Source of the DNA: CAKZSU01 sp044223895
Lineage (GTDB): Bacteria; Patescibacteriota; Microgenomatia; UBA10105; UBA927
NCBI GenBank assembly: GCA_044223895.1
Contig: JBGALL010000002.1
Coordinates: forward strand, 1-64,000
Direction of reading: 5' to 3'
DNA: 64,000 nt
The notes beneath the pieces were generated by a model. The model saw only the letters and a program-made list of their open reading frames with translations. It did no database searches and had not been told where the DNA came from. Below are positions 9,292 through 18,817 of this stretch, piece by piece. The stretch's first letter is position 1, and the number at the start of each line of letters is the position of its first letter. The position numbers and the translations under genes are program-made.

Positions 9292-12200
9292 TTAATTTTG
9301 TAGAGAATCATAATGTATTACTTCAGCATATTGTTCTAATATCAGCAGGGCGCGTTTTAAATCACGTTTTATCCAGGTCATATCTTTATATGTAGTTTCG
9401 TTTGCGAGTGCGTAACAATCAAAAGCCCCTTTTTTCCCTTCAAAACCAAAAAAATTTTCAACCACACTGAATCGATTATTATTTCCTTTTTCTCTAATGT
9501 AATGGGTGTAAATATCTCTAATCCGTTGAACACTTAAGGCAGGATATTGAGTATCTACACATTCGTCAAAAAATTCTTCACCAAGTAATTCCCACAATTT
9601 TAGTTTTGCTTCGACGATACCTTTTACTACTATATTGGTATCACCTGTTTTAAAATATTCTTTATGGATTTGCCAGGGAGATTTTTTCAGAAATATATTT
9701 TGAAATGCATAAAATTGTTGTTTATCAGATAAGCTGGGTACAGAATTCTTCATAAGTTCGTAATAGATTTTTTCCGATTGAGGATTTTGATGAATCAGGT
9801 GGGATATCCATTCTATAGTCCTTTTGGTATCTGGATTGATATTGATTTTCTGATCATTGGAATCTTTGCGAGAATTTTGTTCTCCAAATTTAATTTCTAA
9901 AATAATCGATTGAAATATATTGGAAGGTTCCACATAAAAGACTGCATCAACAATTGCCTGATATTTTTTGACACGGGACAATAAACGTTTAATAATCCGT
10001 TCATCATAGGTTCCTTTTTCTCGATTTAATAAATCTCCTAAAACCATAGGAATATGGATGTGAACATCGTGAGTTTGGCCGAAACGGTGGATGCGATCGA
10101 TTGCTTGAAGTAGTCGTGCAGCAGTGTCAGGAGCAACGAATAAGATAACTTCTGTTGCATTATTGTCTGGGGAACTGAGGGTGATTGACTCTCCGGCTGT
10201 TTTGTAGTTCCCAATCAGGACAGATAACGATCTATCAGTTGAAACAGGTAGATGAAAGCGATTTTTAATCTCCTCTACTTCCTCTTGGTTCAGGGTGCCA
10301 TCAAGAATACCAACATTGTCAATACCAGCTGCCGTTAATATTTGGGAAAGATTGACAGTACTCATTTGACCAGAATGACGTTCACTGTTTACAAATGGTG
10401 TAAAAATTACTACTTTTTTCCCTTCACTGGTAAGTGCCCGAACTTTGTTTATCAACCACTCTTGCTTCAACTCAGATTCCAATCCCAGCATTTCGTAAAA
10501 ATGCGCAAAGGTATTATCGGTTGTTCTGGCTATTTCCTCGGCGCGACGAAGAAAATATTGTTGACGAAATTGATCCATTTTTCGTATGTCCAATTGATAT
10601 ATTTGGGCTGATCTGGATGGTAAATCAGCAACTTCTGACTTTTTTCTGCGGACAACACATGATCTCAACGCATCAAAAACAAATTCTGAAGATTGTTTCA
10701 GTTGACTAATTCTTTCCGCGTTAAATGCATCAGGGCTTATGAGATGAGCCAGTGCGAGAGGTTCGTTTTCATCGAGTACAAATGGGGTAGCTGTAGCTAA
10801 ATAAATAGTTATCAAATGTTCTTTGGCAAATTTGTAAATACTGGCTGTCCTTTCGGCAATTCCAAAATTAAGGTTCATCAAATCAATGGATGGTTTCAGT
10901 AATGAAGGATCCTTGGATTTAATATGATGAGCTTCATCAATTATCAGAATATCAAAACAATCTTCTTGGTCCATAAATTCTCGAAATTTTGGATTTCGAA
11001 ACATGTCTATATTTACTTCTACTATCTGAATTGGTTGTTGAGGATTTTCTATGAATTTTTTAATTTTCGTTACTCGTTGAGATGTATCTATATATATTGT
11101 GGGATTAATCTGTTCTATAGGGAGCATATGTAGTCGTTGTCGAACTTCTCGTTCCCAAGTTGCTAATACGGATTTGTTACCGACGACCAAAATCCGTCTG
11201 GGGTTTTGTAGGCTTGGTTCTTGCATTTTCAGTCGTTCAATGGCTGTCAGTGCCAGCATGATCGTTTTCCCTAATCCTGGGTCGTCGGTAAGCATGGCTC
11301 CTTCTTCGAATTGACTAATTTTCCAGTAGGCTTCTACTTGATGAAAGAATAAATATTGGCGGTTTCCGTTACTATCTCGGGTTTTAAAATATTCTAACTG
11401 GGGAAATACTGTGGCAACCGTCGAGAAATGATCTGCTAGTTGAATAAGATCTGGAAAACGTTCGAGAAAATCAGAATAGTATTCTACCAAGTGTTCCTTA
11501 GCAGTGCGAGACATAAACTCTACTAATTGATCTGAGGAATAACTGGACTCCATAAACTGATTCCATGATCTACTCATCCGTTTATATAAAGCACTGAACA
11601 GTATTGGTTGGATAAGTTCATCTTTAAACTGATCCACAAGTTCATTTGCATAGACATTCGTGCCATCTGTTAATAACTGTCCCAAAAAATCACGCAGAAC
11701 TTCTACAGTATGTTCTGGTGAAGATTGGAATAATGATTTTTCATCGATGATATCCCTCTCTTCAAATGCGGTTAATTCTTTTTCCCGTTGATTTGCTAAG
11801 GTCGTCATTAGCTGTACCCCGATGTGACCGAATCGGTCATTTGATTGAGCTGCAAGTTGTTTATCTATATAGTGTCCAAATGCAGACAGAACAGTGTTTC
11901 TACGATCGTATGGTAATACTGGAGCAAATGACAAAATTGTGTCTCGGGCTTGACGAAGTTGTGGATTTTTATCCATGAGTTGGAATACCGTATCTAGTCT
12001 GTCTCGTACCATAGGAATAAATTTATTAAACTCTTGAGGAAATTTATCAATAAGCTCTACCTGAACGAATAGAGGTGTTTCCTGAAAAAAGTATTCAGCG
12101 ATGAGTGGTGGATTTTTCAATTGCGACAGTTCATGAGTATTCATGATCTGGGCTATACGCAAACTATGTCCAAGTTCATCGTACAAACTTCCGCAGGGTA

Positions 12201-12366
12201 GGGATCTCGCATCGTCTCGGAGCATAAAATGTCTAAACAGCTTGCTACGGCTATCTACAGTTTTAAGGAGAGTTACGTATTTTATCCAGTCCTCATCTGC
12301 AATATCACGAATGTTGGAAATTTCACTAGAAGGAATTTGATTAAAATCTGGAATTTCTGGGTTCAT
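9292..12366 (-). CDS. SNF2-family DNA-dependent ATPase/helicase
   Basis: A large SNF2/Rad54-like protein of 1024 residues. The N-terminal 340 residues are helical and unassigned. The motor follows: motif I TDDPGLGKT near residue 360, motif II DEAHHIKS near 477, motif III-like ATATPF, and motif VI AIDRIHRFGQ near 757. About 260 unassigned residues close the protein. Such enzymes remodel protein-DNA complexes; several act in restriction or defence, but no methylase or nuclease gene is adjacent here. No frameshift across 3 kb. Confidence 0.88.
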   Translation of the reverse strand: MNPEIPDFNQIPSSEISNIRDIADEDWIKYVTLLKTVDSRSKLFRHFMLRDDARSLPCGSLYDELGHSLRIAQIMNTHELSQLKNPPLIAEYFFQETPLFVQVELIDKFPQEFNKFIPMVRDRLDTVFQLMDKNPQLRQARDTILSFAPVLPYDRRNTVLSAFGHYIDKQLAAQSNDRFGHIGVQLMTTLANQREKELTAFEERDIIDEKSLFQSSPEHTVEVLRDFLGQLLTDGTNVYANELVDQFKDELIQPILFSALYKRMSRSWNQFMESSYSSDQLVEFMSRTAKEHLVEYYSDFLERFPDLIQLADHFSTVATVFPQLEYFKTRDSNGNRQYLFFHQVEAYWKISQFEEGAMLTDDPGLGKTIMLALTAIERLKMQEPSLQNPRRILVVGNKSVLATWEREVRQRLHMLPIEQINPTIYIDTSQRVTKIKKFIENPQQPIQIVEVNIDMFRNPKFREFMDQEDCFDILIIDEAHHIKSKDPSLLKPSIDLMNLNFGIAERTASIYKFAKEHLITIYLATATPFVLDENEPLALAHLISPDAFNAERISQLKQSSEFVFDALRSCVVRRKKSEVADLPSRSAQIYQLDIRKMDQFRQQYFLRRAEEIARTTDNTFAHFYEMLGLESELKQEWLINKVRALTSEGKKVVIFTPFVNSERHSGQMSTVNLSQILTAAGIDNVGILDGTLNQEEVEEIKNRFHLPVSTDRSLSVLIGNYKTAGESITLSSPDNNATEVILFVAPDTAARLLQAIDRIHRFGQTHDVHIHIPMVLGDLLNREKGTYDERIIKRLLSRVKKYQAIVDAVFYVEPSNIFQSIILEIKFGEQNSRKDSNDQKININPDTKRTIEWISHLIHQNPQSEKIYYELMKNSVPSLSDKQQFYAFQNIFLKKSPWQIHKEYFKTGDTNIVVKGIVEAKLKLWELLGEEFFDECVDTQYPALSVQRIRDIYTHYIREKGNNNRFSVVENFFGFEGKKGAFDCYALANETTYKDMTWIKRDLKRALLILEQYAEVIHYDSLQN

Positions 12367-12403
12367 GACATGATTACTACAAGGTAATCATGGAAGTATA
12401 CAC

Positions 12404-12793
12404 CTATTTGAGCCTTTCTAATACTCCGCGGCGCTTAACAATATTCTTGTAATCCCACTGAATCTCTGTAGATTTTTGTAACCAGCGGTGTAATTCTGTG
12501 ATATTGATTTGATCAGTCTGGGTATATCGCTTCTGAGCTGCTTTGAAGGTGCCTTCTTTTTCGAGTCCTTCTTCATCAAACGATTGACCACTCCAAAATA
12601 ATAATTGAATATCATTCTTTCTCTTGGCAAAACCAACAATGGGATTTCCTTCGAGAAACCAAACTGGATGACCATGCCATAGCTTACTCTCTTTTTCTGG
12701 CAAGATAGTGTTAATTTCTTTACAGAGCAGATCACAAATGTCCTTGTCGCTACCTGTTAATTTTTTGTTATAGAGTTCGATATCTGTATTCAT
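12404..12793 (-). CDS. DUF1801 (YdhG-like) protein
   Basis: A small soluble alpha/beta protein of 129 residues matching the DUF1801 fold: KLWHGHPVWFLEGNPIVGF in the first half and IQLLFWSGQSFDEEGL in the centre. Some members are compared to frataxin-like iron chaperones, though function is unproven. A TAAAAT box six bases before the ATG is the likely promoter. It ends 38 bases from the SNF2 start on the same strand; no functional link is evident. Confidence 0.75.
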   Translation of the reverse strand: MNTDIELYNKKLTGSDKDICDLLCKEINTILPEKESKLWHGHPVWFLEGNPIVGFAKRKNDIQLLFWSGQSFDEEGLEKEGTFKAAQKRYTQTDQINITELHRWLQKSTEIQWDYKNIVKRRGVLERLK

Positions 12794-12859
12794 AGAATGA
12801 TTTTATCATGATAGTTGTGTCAGTTCCTTATTTTGAATTTTTTTTGCTACGATAGAACT

Positions 12860-13606
12860 ATGTTCATTGGATATACCAACTATCGTTTAATTCATACGTT
12901 TAAACGAATTGCCGATAAAAAAGATATCCAGATAGCCTCCCGGGAATTATTACGATCTTTGGGAATTGATATAGATGTTAGAGGTTCATTCCTACATACT
13001 GGTCCTCAATTGATTATTGCCAATCATGTAACCCTGTTAGATATGTTTAAATTATTGGCGATAATTCCTCGAGATGATGTTTACCTCATTGCTTTTGTAT
13101 TAAATCGTATCTTAGGAAAAGAATTTAATAAATATTTGTTACCGGTATACCTGTCAGATAAGCCTAACAATAGCTTCTTAGAATGGTTGCGGGTTCAATA
13201 TTGGATTCCTCGCCAGCGATATATCTCGCCGATTCATGCTCGTGATAGAAATCGACAAACGATCAGTAGAGCTGCCTCATTATTAAAAGATAATCATTCA
13301 GTTATTATTTTTCCTAGTGGTTTCAATATTGTTAACAGTGACATCTGGCATGATGGGATAGGATATTTATTGCTTCAGCTGAACCATCGCAATATTCCAA
13401 TTGTTCCCGTTAACCTAGGTGGAAATTCATTGAGTGATATTTTACGATATATAAATTTTGGTATATTTTCTCCACTATCATTCCATTCAACTACAACTAT
13501 CACTATTGGGCCAACATTTTATTCTGAAGATGTTCTCAAAGGTGAATTAACAGGTAAGATTATTACTTCAAGAGTACATGAAAAATATACTAATTGTTGG
13601 AACTAA
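12860..13606 (+). CDS. PlsC-like 1-acylglycerol-phosphate acyltransferase
   Basis: The acyltransferase motif NHVTLLD (an NHx4D block) lies near residue 55, with a substrate-binding FPSG block near residue 153 in place of the usual FPEG, and a PVNLGG block later. Together these mark the glycerolipid acyltransferase family. It has 248 residues from the ATG at 12860; a TTG at 12815 opens the frame earlier but has no support, whereas a TACGAT box lies six bases upstream of the ATG. Lipid assembly at the inner membrane face is the expected role. Confidence 0.75.
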   Translation: MFIGYTNYRLIHTFKRIADKKDIQIASRELLRSLGIDIDVRGSFLHTGPQLIIANHVTLLDMFKLLAIIPRDDVYLIAFVLNRILGKEFNKYLLPVYLSDKPNNSFLEWLRVQYWIPRQRYISPIHARDRNRQTISRAASLLKDNHSVIIFPSGFNIVNSDIWHDGIGYLLLQLNHRNIPIVPVNLGGNSLSDILRYINFGIFSPLSFHSTTTITIGPTFYSEDVLKGELTGKIITSRVHEKYTNCWN

Positions 13607-13751
13607 TAATCATCAAATTATGATTGCTCTTAAGGTATGCCAGTGTCCAAGAAACGATAGGTCAACTCCTAATTTCTTTGTTTACTTTTGACCGCGATGT
13701 AGAAGCTTTCGCTTAAATATTGAGTTGCACAGTGAGAGTTGTCTATAGAAC

Positions 13752-13760
13752 TGGTATAAT
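13752..13760 (+). promoter_or_regulatory. Extended -10 promoter of the M48/ABC1 locus
   Basis: TGG-TATAAT (extended -10). Seven bases later, at 13768, the frame of the protease-like ORF opens just after a TAA. A TTG at 13769 has the right spacing for a leaderless start but is one frame off. Confidence 0.5.
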
Positions 13761-13914
13761 CCCCTAACTTGCCCGTCAGAACAATCCAGCAAGCAAAGAA
13801 CGACTCACCAAATCGCCAGAGGTCAATAATTTTTGGGACACTGGAAAAAGTGAAGAAAAACTTCGCGAAGAACTAGCTGAATTACTTCCAGAAACACGTA
13901 GATTTATCCATGAG

Positions 13915-16764
13915 GTGTACGATATATACCCCCAAGAAAGTCCGGAGAGTCGTGAATTAACTCGTATTGCTCGTGACGGGAGAAACGGTTTAGGGTTGGA
14001 ACCATCCGCAGGTCCAAATCCGAGTAGATATTATTTAGTAAGTAGTCAAGAAGAATTTGCTTTCGCGCTGGGTGATGAAGTCTACGTTTCTACTTCAGTG
14101 ATCAACAAAGTGAAAGATGAAGACACTATAGCTTCCTATCCTGCACATGAAATAGAACATGTAAATCAACAACATCTTTTTAAGAAGAAAGCGCTAGAAA
14201 AAAAAGTAGAAAGTCTGAAAAAAGCAATGGCTTCGATCTCACTAGGTAGAATTTATGAGTATGAAGCAGATTCTACCTCTCCGTTTAAGTTACAAAAAGG
14301 TGGCTATGATCCTAGTGCTTATCGCGACGCCTTAGATATTTTCCTATCCGATGAAGATGATACCGGCCGTTCACGCGGTATCGATGTCGATCATGGTACG
14401 TTATACGATCGCTTAAGTATTCAATACTGGATTTTGCGATCAGAAGATTTTGAAGAAACCTCCCAAGAACGAACTCCTAAACCAGCCATTCTAGAAAATT
14501 TACCAGAAGCCAAGAATAGATTTGAAATAATTAGAGAAGCTCTAGAACATGGTGATCAAACAAAGGCGAACGAAGTTGTACAAGAACTTTCACTCGAGAG
14601 CTTATTTCGATTTTATTCTCATGCAGATAACCTAGTTATCTGGAAAGAACAAACAAAAGAAAAAAAACAAAAGAGAGAAAAGAAACGGTCTGAACGTTTA
14701 AGTTATGAAGAGGAAGAAGAATCCACAACCCCTCCAGTTAATTTAGAAAAACAATTAACGATTTTAGAATTTTTCTACAATCAGCTTGAAGAGCGTATCA
14801 CTACTGCTTTTCCAACACTGACGGAGCGTCAGCAGAGTTGGGCTGTATTATCTATTCTCGGTCAGAAAACTCAAAATGGATTGTTTGCCTTTGAGTACGC
14901 TGATGAACGTTTACGAACCTATGGATTAGATAGTTGGATTCCTCGGGTGAGTACCACCGCTCGGTTCAAGGAAACAATACAATCTCCTGAAGATCTCTTA
15001 GAATTTGCTTCGTACATTGGAAATTTCCGACATGATGCTGATAGGTTTATGAAGAACGGAAAAAATATTCATCGCCAGTTATGGAGCACATTTGTTGAAC
15101 AGCATGGAAATTCTCTCGGTACTGTCCTGGGATGGTTTGAAAATACCTCTTTTTACAACTCTGACGGATCTAAAAACTTTACTGAAATTGCTTCATTCCT
15201 TGAACAAATGCGTTTGAATTTAAGTGAAAATGATAATTCACTGTGGGACATAGAAGGAATCTTATCAGAACTGGTTGAACGAGAAAATTCTCATGATTTG
15301 TATAATTTCATGGAAGAATTAAAGAAACAATATGGGGATGAATTTGAAGAACATACCTTAGAAATACAACAAAAACATGAAGCTGATATTTTTCCTAAAA
15401 TATTACAGCGATATATACTCTTTCAACAATTGGCAGAACAATATGACAGAAGTACAGACACTTTTGGACGCAAGTTTAATAGTGATATTTATAAAGTACG
15501 GCAAGATTTGAATCACGCACTTCAACACTATTATGCCTTTGCTAACGATGATTTTTTTGAACAGAGAAATAAATACTACATGGTTCTGTATCTAGAACAA
15601 ATGCTTCCCGATGAATATGCCCTCTATCAAGGGTTTGAATCAGAGGCTATCGAATCTGCAATAACTACCTATTTAGAAAATCATGAATTAAAAGAATTGA
15701 TACGTGTATTTGGAGCCTGTCCATTTTTACTCACTGACGAAGAAACAGGACGAAAAGTATACACCCTTATTAATCAATATATTATTGATTCAATTACTAA
15801 CGGCAACGTTGATGATGAGTATAAATTTAAAATGTTAGTCAGTGATGCTGATTCACTAGTCTTTGATTTTTTGAATATACAGATAACTGAAGAAGAATCG
15901 AGCGAGTATGATCATGTTATACGGTACAGTAATGGTGAAGTCTATGGATTCTCAAATTACGAGTTACAAATCTTGTATCAACTTGATGTGCTCGATTACT
16001 TTTGTAAAGGACTTGGTGAAGAGTTAACGTTGAAACAATTTCGAGAAATACTCGATGATCTTGATCTCTCAAGAATTTCAGAAAAATCCCGAATAATGTT
16101 GTTGGGAGGGGTAACGAAAAGTTTAACCGATCTTAAACAACGTTTTTCGCACCGAGGAGATGATGAAGACGAAGATGAACACGTTGATGGAGGGACTAAT
16201 TGGTCAGAAATTTATAAACATCCTACCCTTCTTGCACTGCGAGATTTCTTTGGCTTGAGATTTGAAACACAAGCAATACAACCAGCAGATGAATGTGAAG
16301 CTATTCAAAAATTTTCTGAGTTATTGGGTGGGAGAGGATTTAGAAAAGCTTCCTTAATGGGTAAAAATTCAGACCATGCATACATACTCGCTCCTTTGGT
16401 AGAACGAGTTATGGATAAAATCAAAAACTATACATTTAATCCAGAATCTGTCGATGATTTATTTTTGATTCGTTCGATAACTCCCTATTTTGAAGATGAA
16501 AGCGTGAATACTATCTTACGAAATCAATTAGAGTATCAAATTGTCCAGCGTTTAAACTTTGAGGAATCGTTAGCATTTATGGAAATGTTGCTAGATGAGC
16601 GAAAACTAAATTTTGCGGTTTTTGATTACGTCCAAGAATACCCTCTCAAAACTCCCCAACAGTTGGAAGCTTTCGAAGCGATGTGGCAACGAGTGAGGAA
16701 AAAACTAACCAATGAAGGCGATGAATCTGCAGGTGTTGCCGCTGTGTTTGATGCAGGGGTTTGA
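13915..16764 (+). CDS. M48-like zinc metalloprotease domain with long helical region (N-terminal part of a broken fusion)
   Basis: The zinc-protease signature HEIEH is at residues 78-82 and a likely third ligand region EYEAD at 115-119, the arrangement of M48-type peptidases. No membrane segments flank it, unlike HtpX or Ste24. The remaining 800 residues are acidic and helical with a Lys/Glu-rich linker near 245-275 and no recognised domain. The start given is GTG, but the frame is open for 49 more codons back to 13768 and reads as protein (FWDTGKSEEKLREELAELL). At the 3' end, dropping one G from GGGG (16756-16759) continues the protein into the next segment, so this is probably part of a fusion of about 1,680 residues with the ABC1-like region. 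Confidence 0.7.
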   Translation: MYDIYPQESPESRELTRIARDGRNGLGLEPSAGPNPSRYYLVSSQEEFAFALGDEVYVSTSVINKVKDEDTIASYPAHEIEHVNQQHLFKKKALEKKVESLKKAMASISLGRIYEYEADSTSPFKLQKGGYDPSAYRDALDIFLSDEDDTGRSRGIDVDHGTLYDRLSIQYWILRSEDFEETSQERTPKPAILENLPEAKNRFEIIREALEHGDQTKANEVVQELSLESLFRFYSHADNLVIWKEQTKEKKQKREKKRSERLSYEEEEESTTPPVNLEKQLTILEFFYNQLEERITTAFPTLTERQQSWAVLSILGQKTQNGLFAFEYADERLRTYGLDSWIPRVSTTARFKETIQSPEDLLEFASYIGNFRHDADRFMKNGKNIHRQLWSTFVEQHGNSLGTVLGWFENTSFYNSDGSKNFTEIASFLEQMRLNLSENDNSLWDIEGILSELVERENSHDLYNFMEELKKQYGDEFEEHTLEIQQKHEADIFPKILQRYILFQQLAEQYDRSTDTFGRKFNSDIYKVRQDLNHALQHYYAFANDDFFEQRNKYYMVLYLEQMLPDEYALYQGFESEAIESAITTYLENHELKELIRVFGACPFLLTDEETGRKVYTLINQYIIDSITNGNVDDEYKFKMLVSDADSLVFDFLNIQITEEESSEYDHVIRYSNGEVYGFSNYELQILYQLDVLDYFCKGLGEELTLKQFREILDDLDLSRISEKSRIMLLGGVTKSLTDLKQRFSHRGDDEDEDEHVDGGTNWSEIYKHPTLLALRDFFGLRFETQAIQPADECEAIQKFSELLGGRGFRKASLMGKNSDHAYILAPLVERVMDKIKNYTFNPESVDDLFLIRSITPYFEDESVNTILRNQLEYQIVQRLNFEESLAFMEMLLDERKLNFAVFDYVQEYPLKTPQQLEAFEAMWQRVRKKLTNEGDESAGVAAVFDAGV

Positions 16765-16892
16765 AAATTTTATGTCGCGTCACACAATCGAATTATTTGA
16801 AGCCGCTCTTACCTCAGGTTTGGATGACACTAAACTACGAACCTTTTTAGCGAAGCGCTGGTTTTCCTTTCGTCGACCCTCAACCATTAGAT
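16765..16892 (+). pseudogene. Bridge segment between protease-like and kinase-like ORFs
   Basis: Read in the +1 frame, this stretch encodes FENFMSRHTIELFEAALTSG and then KLRTFLAKRW. Removing one T from TTTT (16862-16865) leads into PFVDPQPLDMDLYSLARE, the start of the kinase-like ORF. Both junctions are homopolymers, and the joined reading is continuous and protein-like. It is a real piece of a single gene either broken in the organism or miscalled in the consensus. Confidence 0.6.
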
Positions 16893-18812
16893 ATGGATTT
16901 ATATAGTTTAGCCAGAGAGCGACCATATCGGGTAATCTTGGTACAAGATGGAGACGCTTCTCACTTTGAGTTAACAGGGACAAATGTTCAACAGTTTATT
17001 CCCTTTGAAGAATTTATGGATAGAGTGTATTCCTCCTTAACTCAAAGTGAAATAGATTTTATGTTGCGAAAAATGTTGTATACCGATGAGGGCGTACTCA
17101 TAACTCAGAAAGGGAGAAAGATTCTACATAAACTATTTATGGAAGCTGCTGTTGATCAGGGCAATAATCCTGCAATGACTGATTTTCTTAATGATGTTGT
17201 CCAAGTATTGTTGTCCATAGATACAAAAAAAAGAAGTGAGATGGTTATTTCAGATGTTAGTTTAGGAGAACCAATTATGGGTGTACTTCGCAAAAAATTA
17301 TTTATAAAACCAGAAAAAGCTGGTAGTAATTTAGTGGGTGCATCAAGGATTGCTGATGAGTATGAGGGATCTCGCTTAGGAATTGGCAGATTTGCGAGAG
17401 CAGGTATGTCGTCTGCTCCTCGTACCAAGGAACAGCTGGCAACTTATGAAGCCCTAGAGAATAAATTAAACGCCCAGCGGGGTTTGCCAGAAATGACGGC
17501 AGAACAAACTTTGGATTTATTGTCATTCAACCCTCAAAAGGATGATACACAAGCAGAGATAAATGCCCATCTCGCTACCAAAATTCAGTCAGCGAAAGAT
17601 CAGGTGTTATCGTTTATAGATAGGCCAGAACGTGAAGTTCTATCACAGCCAATTACTCCAATCCAGGCGCTTATACTGATCGCCAATAGTAAACAAACCT
17701 TAGGAGAACGATTTAAACAATTGGTTGGATATTATATGGACCTCTCCCCTCTCTCCCCAGATGAACGACAAGAAATTTACAAATCATATGCCAAAGTAAA
17801 AGGCCAGTTGAAATACACAGCGTTTCGAACATTAAAGAGAGAAGCTTTAAAGGTTGATGCGAAATCAGAACTTCGTAACTTTTGGGATAATTTGGAAGAA
17901 TTAGAAAGTACTGGTCATGGTGGTTCTCTGACCACTGTCTTCAAAGCCCACTTAAAAGGTGGAACTGTTAAAGCAGTAAAAATTATGGTTCCTAATGCAC
18001 GAATGTTTATCCGTGAGACAAAAGCTCAGACAACGGAATTTATTAAACGATTGCGAGCTAAACCAAAGCACCGAAATAATTTGCAACTAAAAATTGCAGA
18101 AGCGCTCGTTGAAGACATTGCCTTGTGGGCAGAAGAAGATATTGACGCTGTTAATTATGAAGAACAAGAACGCCAATTTGCTAAACTCCATCAAGGAACC
18201 ACAATAGTAAATGATAAGAGTATTGAAATTACTATCCCTGAGATGACTCCGACTGGAAGTATGTATATAAAAATTGAAGACTGGGCAGAAGGAGAACCTT
18301 TTATCGATACCATTCATAAAGATACCGATCTTGCAGCCAGAGTGGGTGAGTTAATTAAAGAACATTATCAACAGCAGCAACAAATTCCTGTATCATCAGG
18401 TTCTTACCAAGTACATCCCGATGTGCATGGCGGACAGTTTCATATTGTTTCAGATGATCACGGTCAAAAAACCTATGTATATGTATTAGATCGAGGGTTT
18501 TGGTTGGAATTTAGTGAACAAGAGTCAACCTTTTTCAATTTTATAAAGGGTGAGGAATTTTCTTCAGAAAAGGCAGCAGAATTTCTCCAGTATTTATTCA
18601 AACTACCTGAAAATAGTGCCTTTACTAAACCCAAAAGAATGGCGATAATCGGACAAATCACTCTCGCTGGTGGAAATGCAATTCGTCTGGGATCTTCTGC
18701 TTCGGAAACTGCGGTAATCATGATGTTGGAATTACGCAAAGCCGGAGTAAAAATTCCTCTCAAGTGGTCGCTGTTTCAAAAAAATAATCGTTACCTAAAA
18801 ACTCTTAACTAA
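16893..18812 (+). CDS. ABC1/UbiB-like atypical kinase domain (C-terminal part of the fusion)
   Basis: Residues about 345-365 read GHGGSLTTVFKAHLKGG followed by AVKIMV, matching the nucleotide loop and Lys of ABC1/AarF/UbiB kinases. Near 510 the catalytic-loop region is HPDVHGGQF (family: HxDxHPGN), and near 531 VLDRGF stands for the DFG block. The KxGQ motif of classical UbiB is not seen. The N-terminal 340 residues are unassigned. The start ATG at 16893 is merely the first Met after a frame change; the upstream frame FPFVDPQPLD is open and coding-like, so this ORF is probably not an independent gene. Confidence 0.65.
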   Translation: MDLYSLARERPYRVILVQDGDASHFELTGTNVQQFIPFEEFMDRVYSSLTQSEIDFMLRKMLYTDEGVLITQKGRKILHKLFMEAAVDQGNNPAMTDFLNDVVQVLLSIDTKKRSEMVISDVSLGEPIMGVLRKKLFIKPEKAGSNLVGASRIADEYEGSRLGIGRFARAGMSSAPRTKEQLATYEALENKLNAQRGLPEMTAEQTLDLLSFNPQKDDTQAEINAHLATKIQSAKDQVLSFIDRPEREVLSQPITPIQALILIANSKQTLGERFKQLVGYYMDLSPLSPDERQEIYKSYAKVKGQLKYTAFRTLKREALKVDAKSELRNFWDNLEELESTGHGGSLTTVFKAHLKGGTVKAVKIMVPNARMFIRETKAQTTEFIKRLRAKPKHRNNLQLKIAEALVEDIALWAEEDIDAVNYEEQERQFAKLHQGTTIVNDKSIEITIPEMTPTGSMYIKIEDWAEGEPFIDTIHKDTDLAARVGELIKEHYQQQQQIPVSSGSYQVHPDVHGGQFHIVSDDHGQKTYVYVLDRGFWLEFSEQESTFFNFIKGEEFSSEKAAEFLQYLFKLPENSAFTKPKRMAIIGQITLAGGNAIRLGSSASETAVIMMLELRKAGVKIPLKWSLFQKNNRYLKTLN

Positions 18813-18817
18813 GAAAG

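Noticed and set aside
10342..11314. Plus-strand ORFs inside the SNF2 gene
   Set aside because: Antisense shadows without recognisable domains or start signals.
13607..13751. Small RNA or terminator after the acyltransferase gene
   Set aside because: Only a weak 6-bp hairpin (AATCAT/ATGATT) without a T-run is visible.
16750..16870. Programmed ribosomal frameshifting in the protease/kinase locus
   Set aside because: Neither GGGG nor TTTT site has a classic slippery heptamer or a following strong hairpin, and two +1 events in 110 bases would be extraordinary; indels at homopolymers are simpler.
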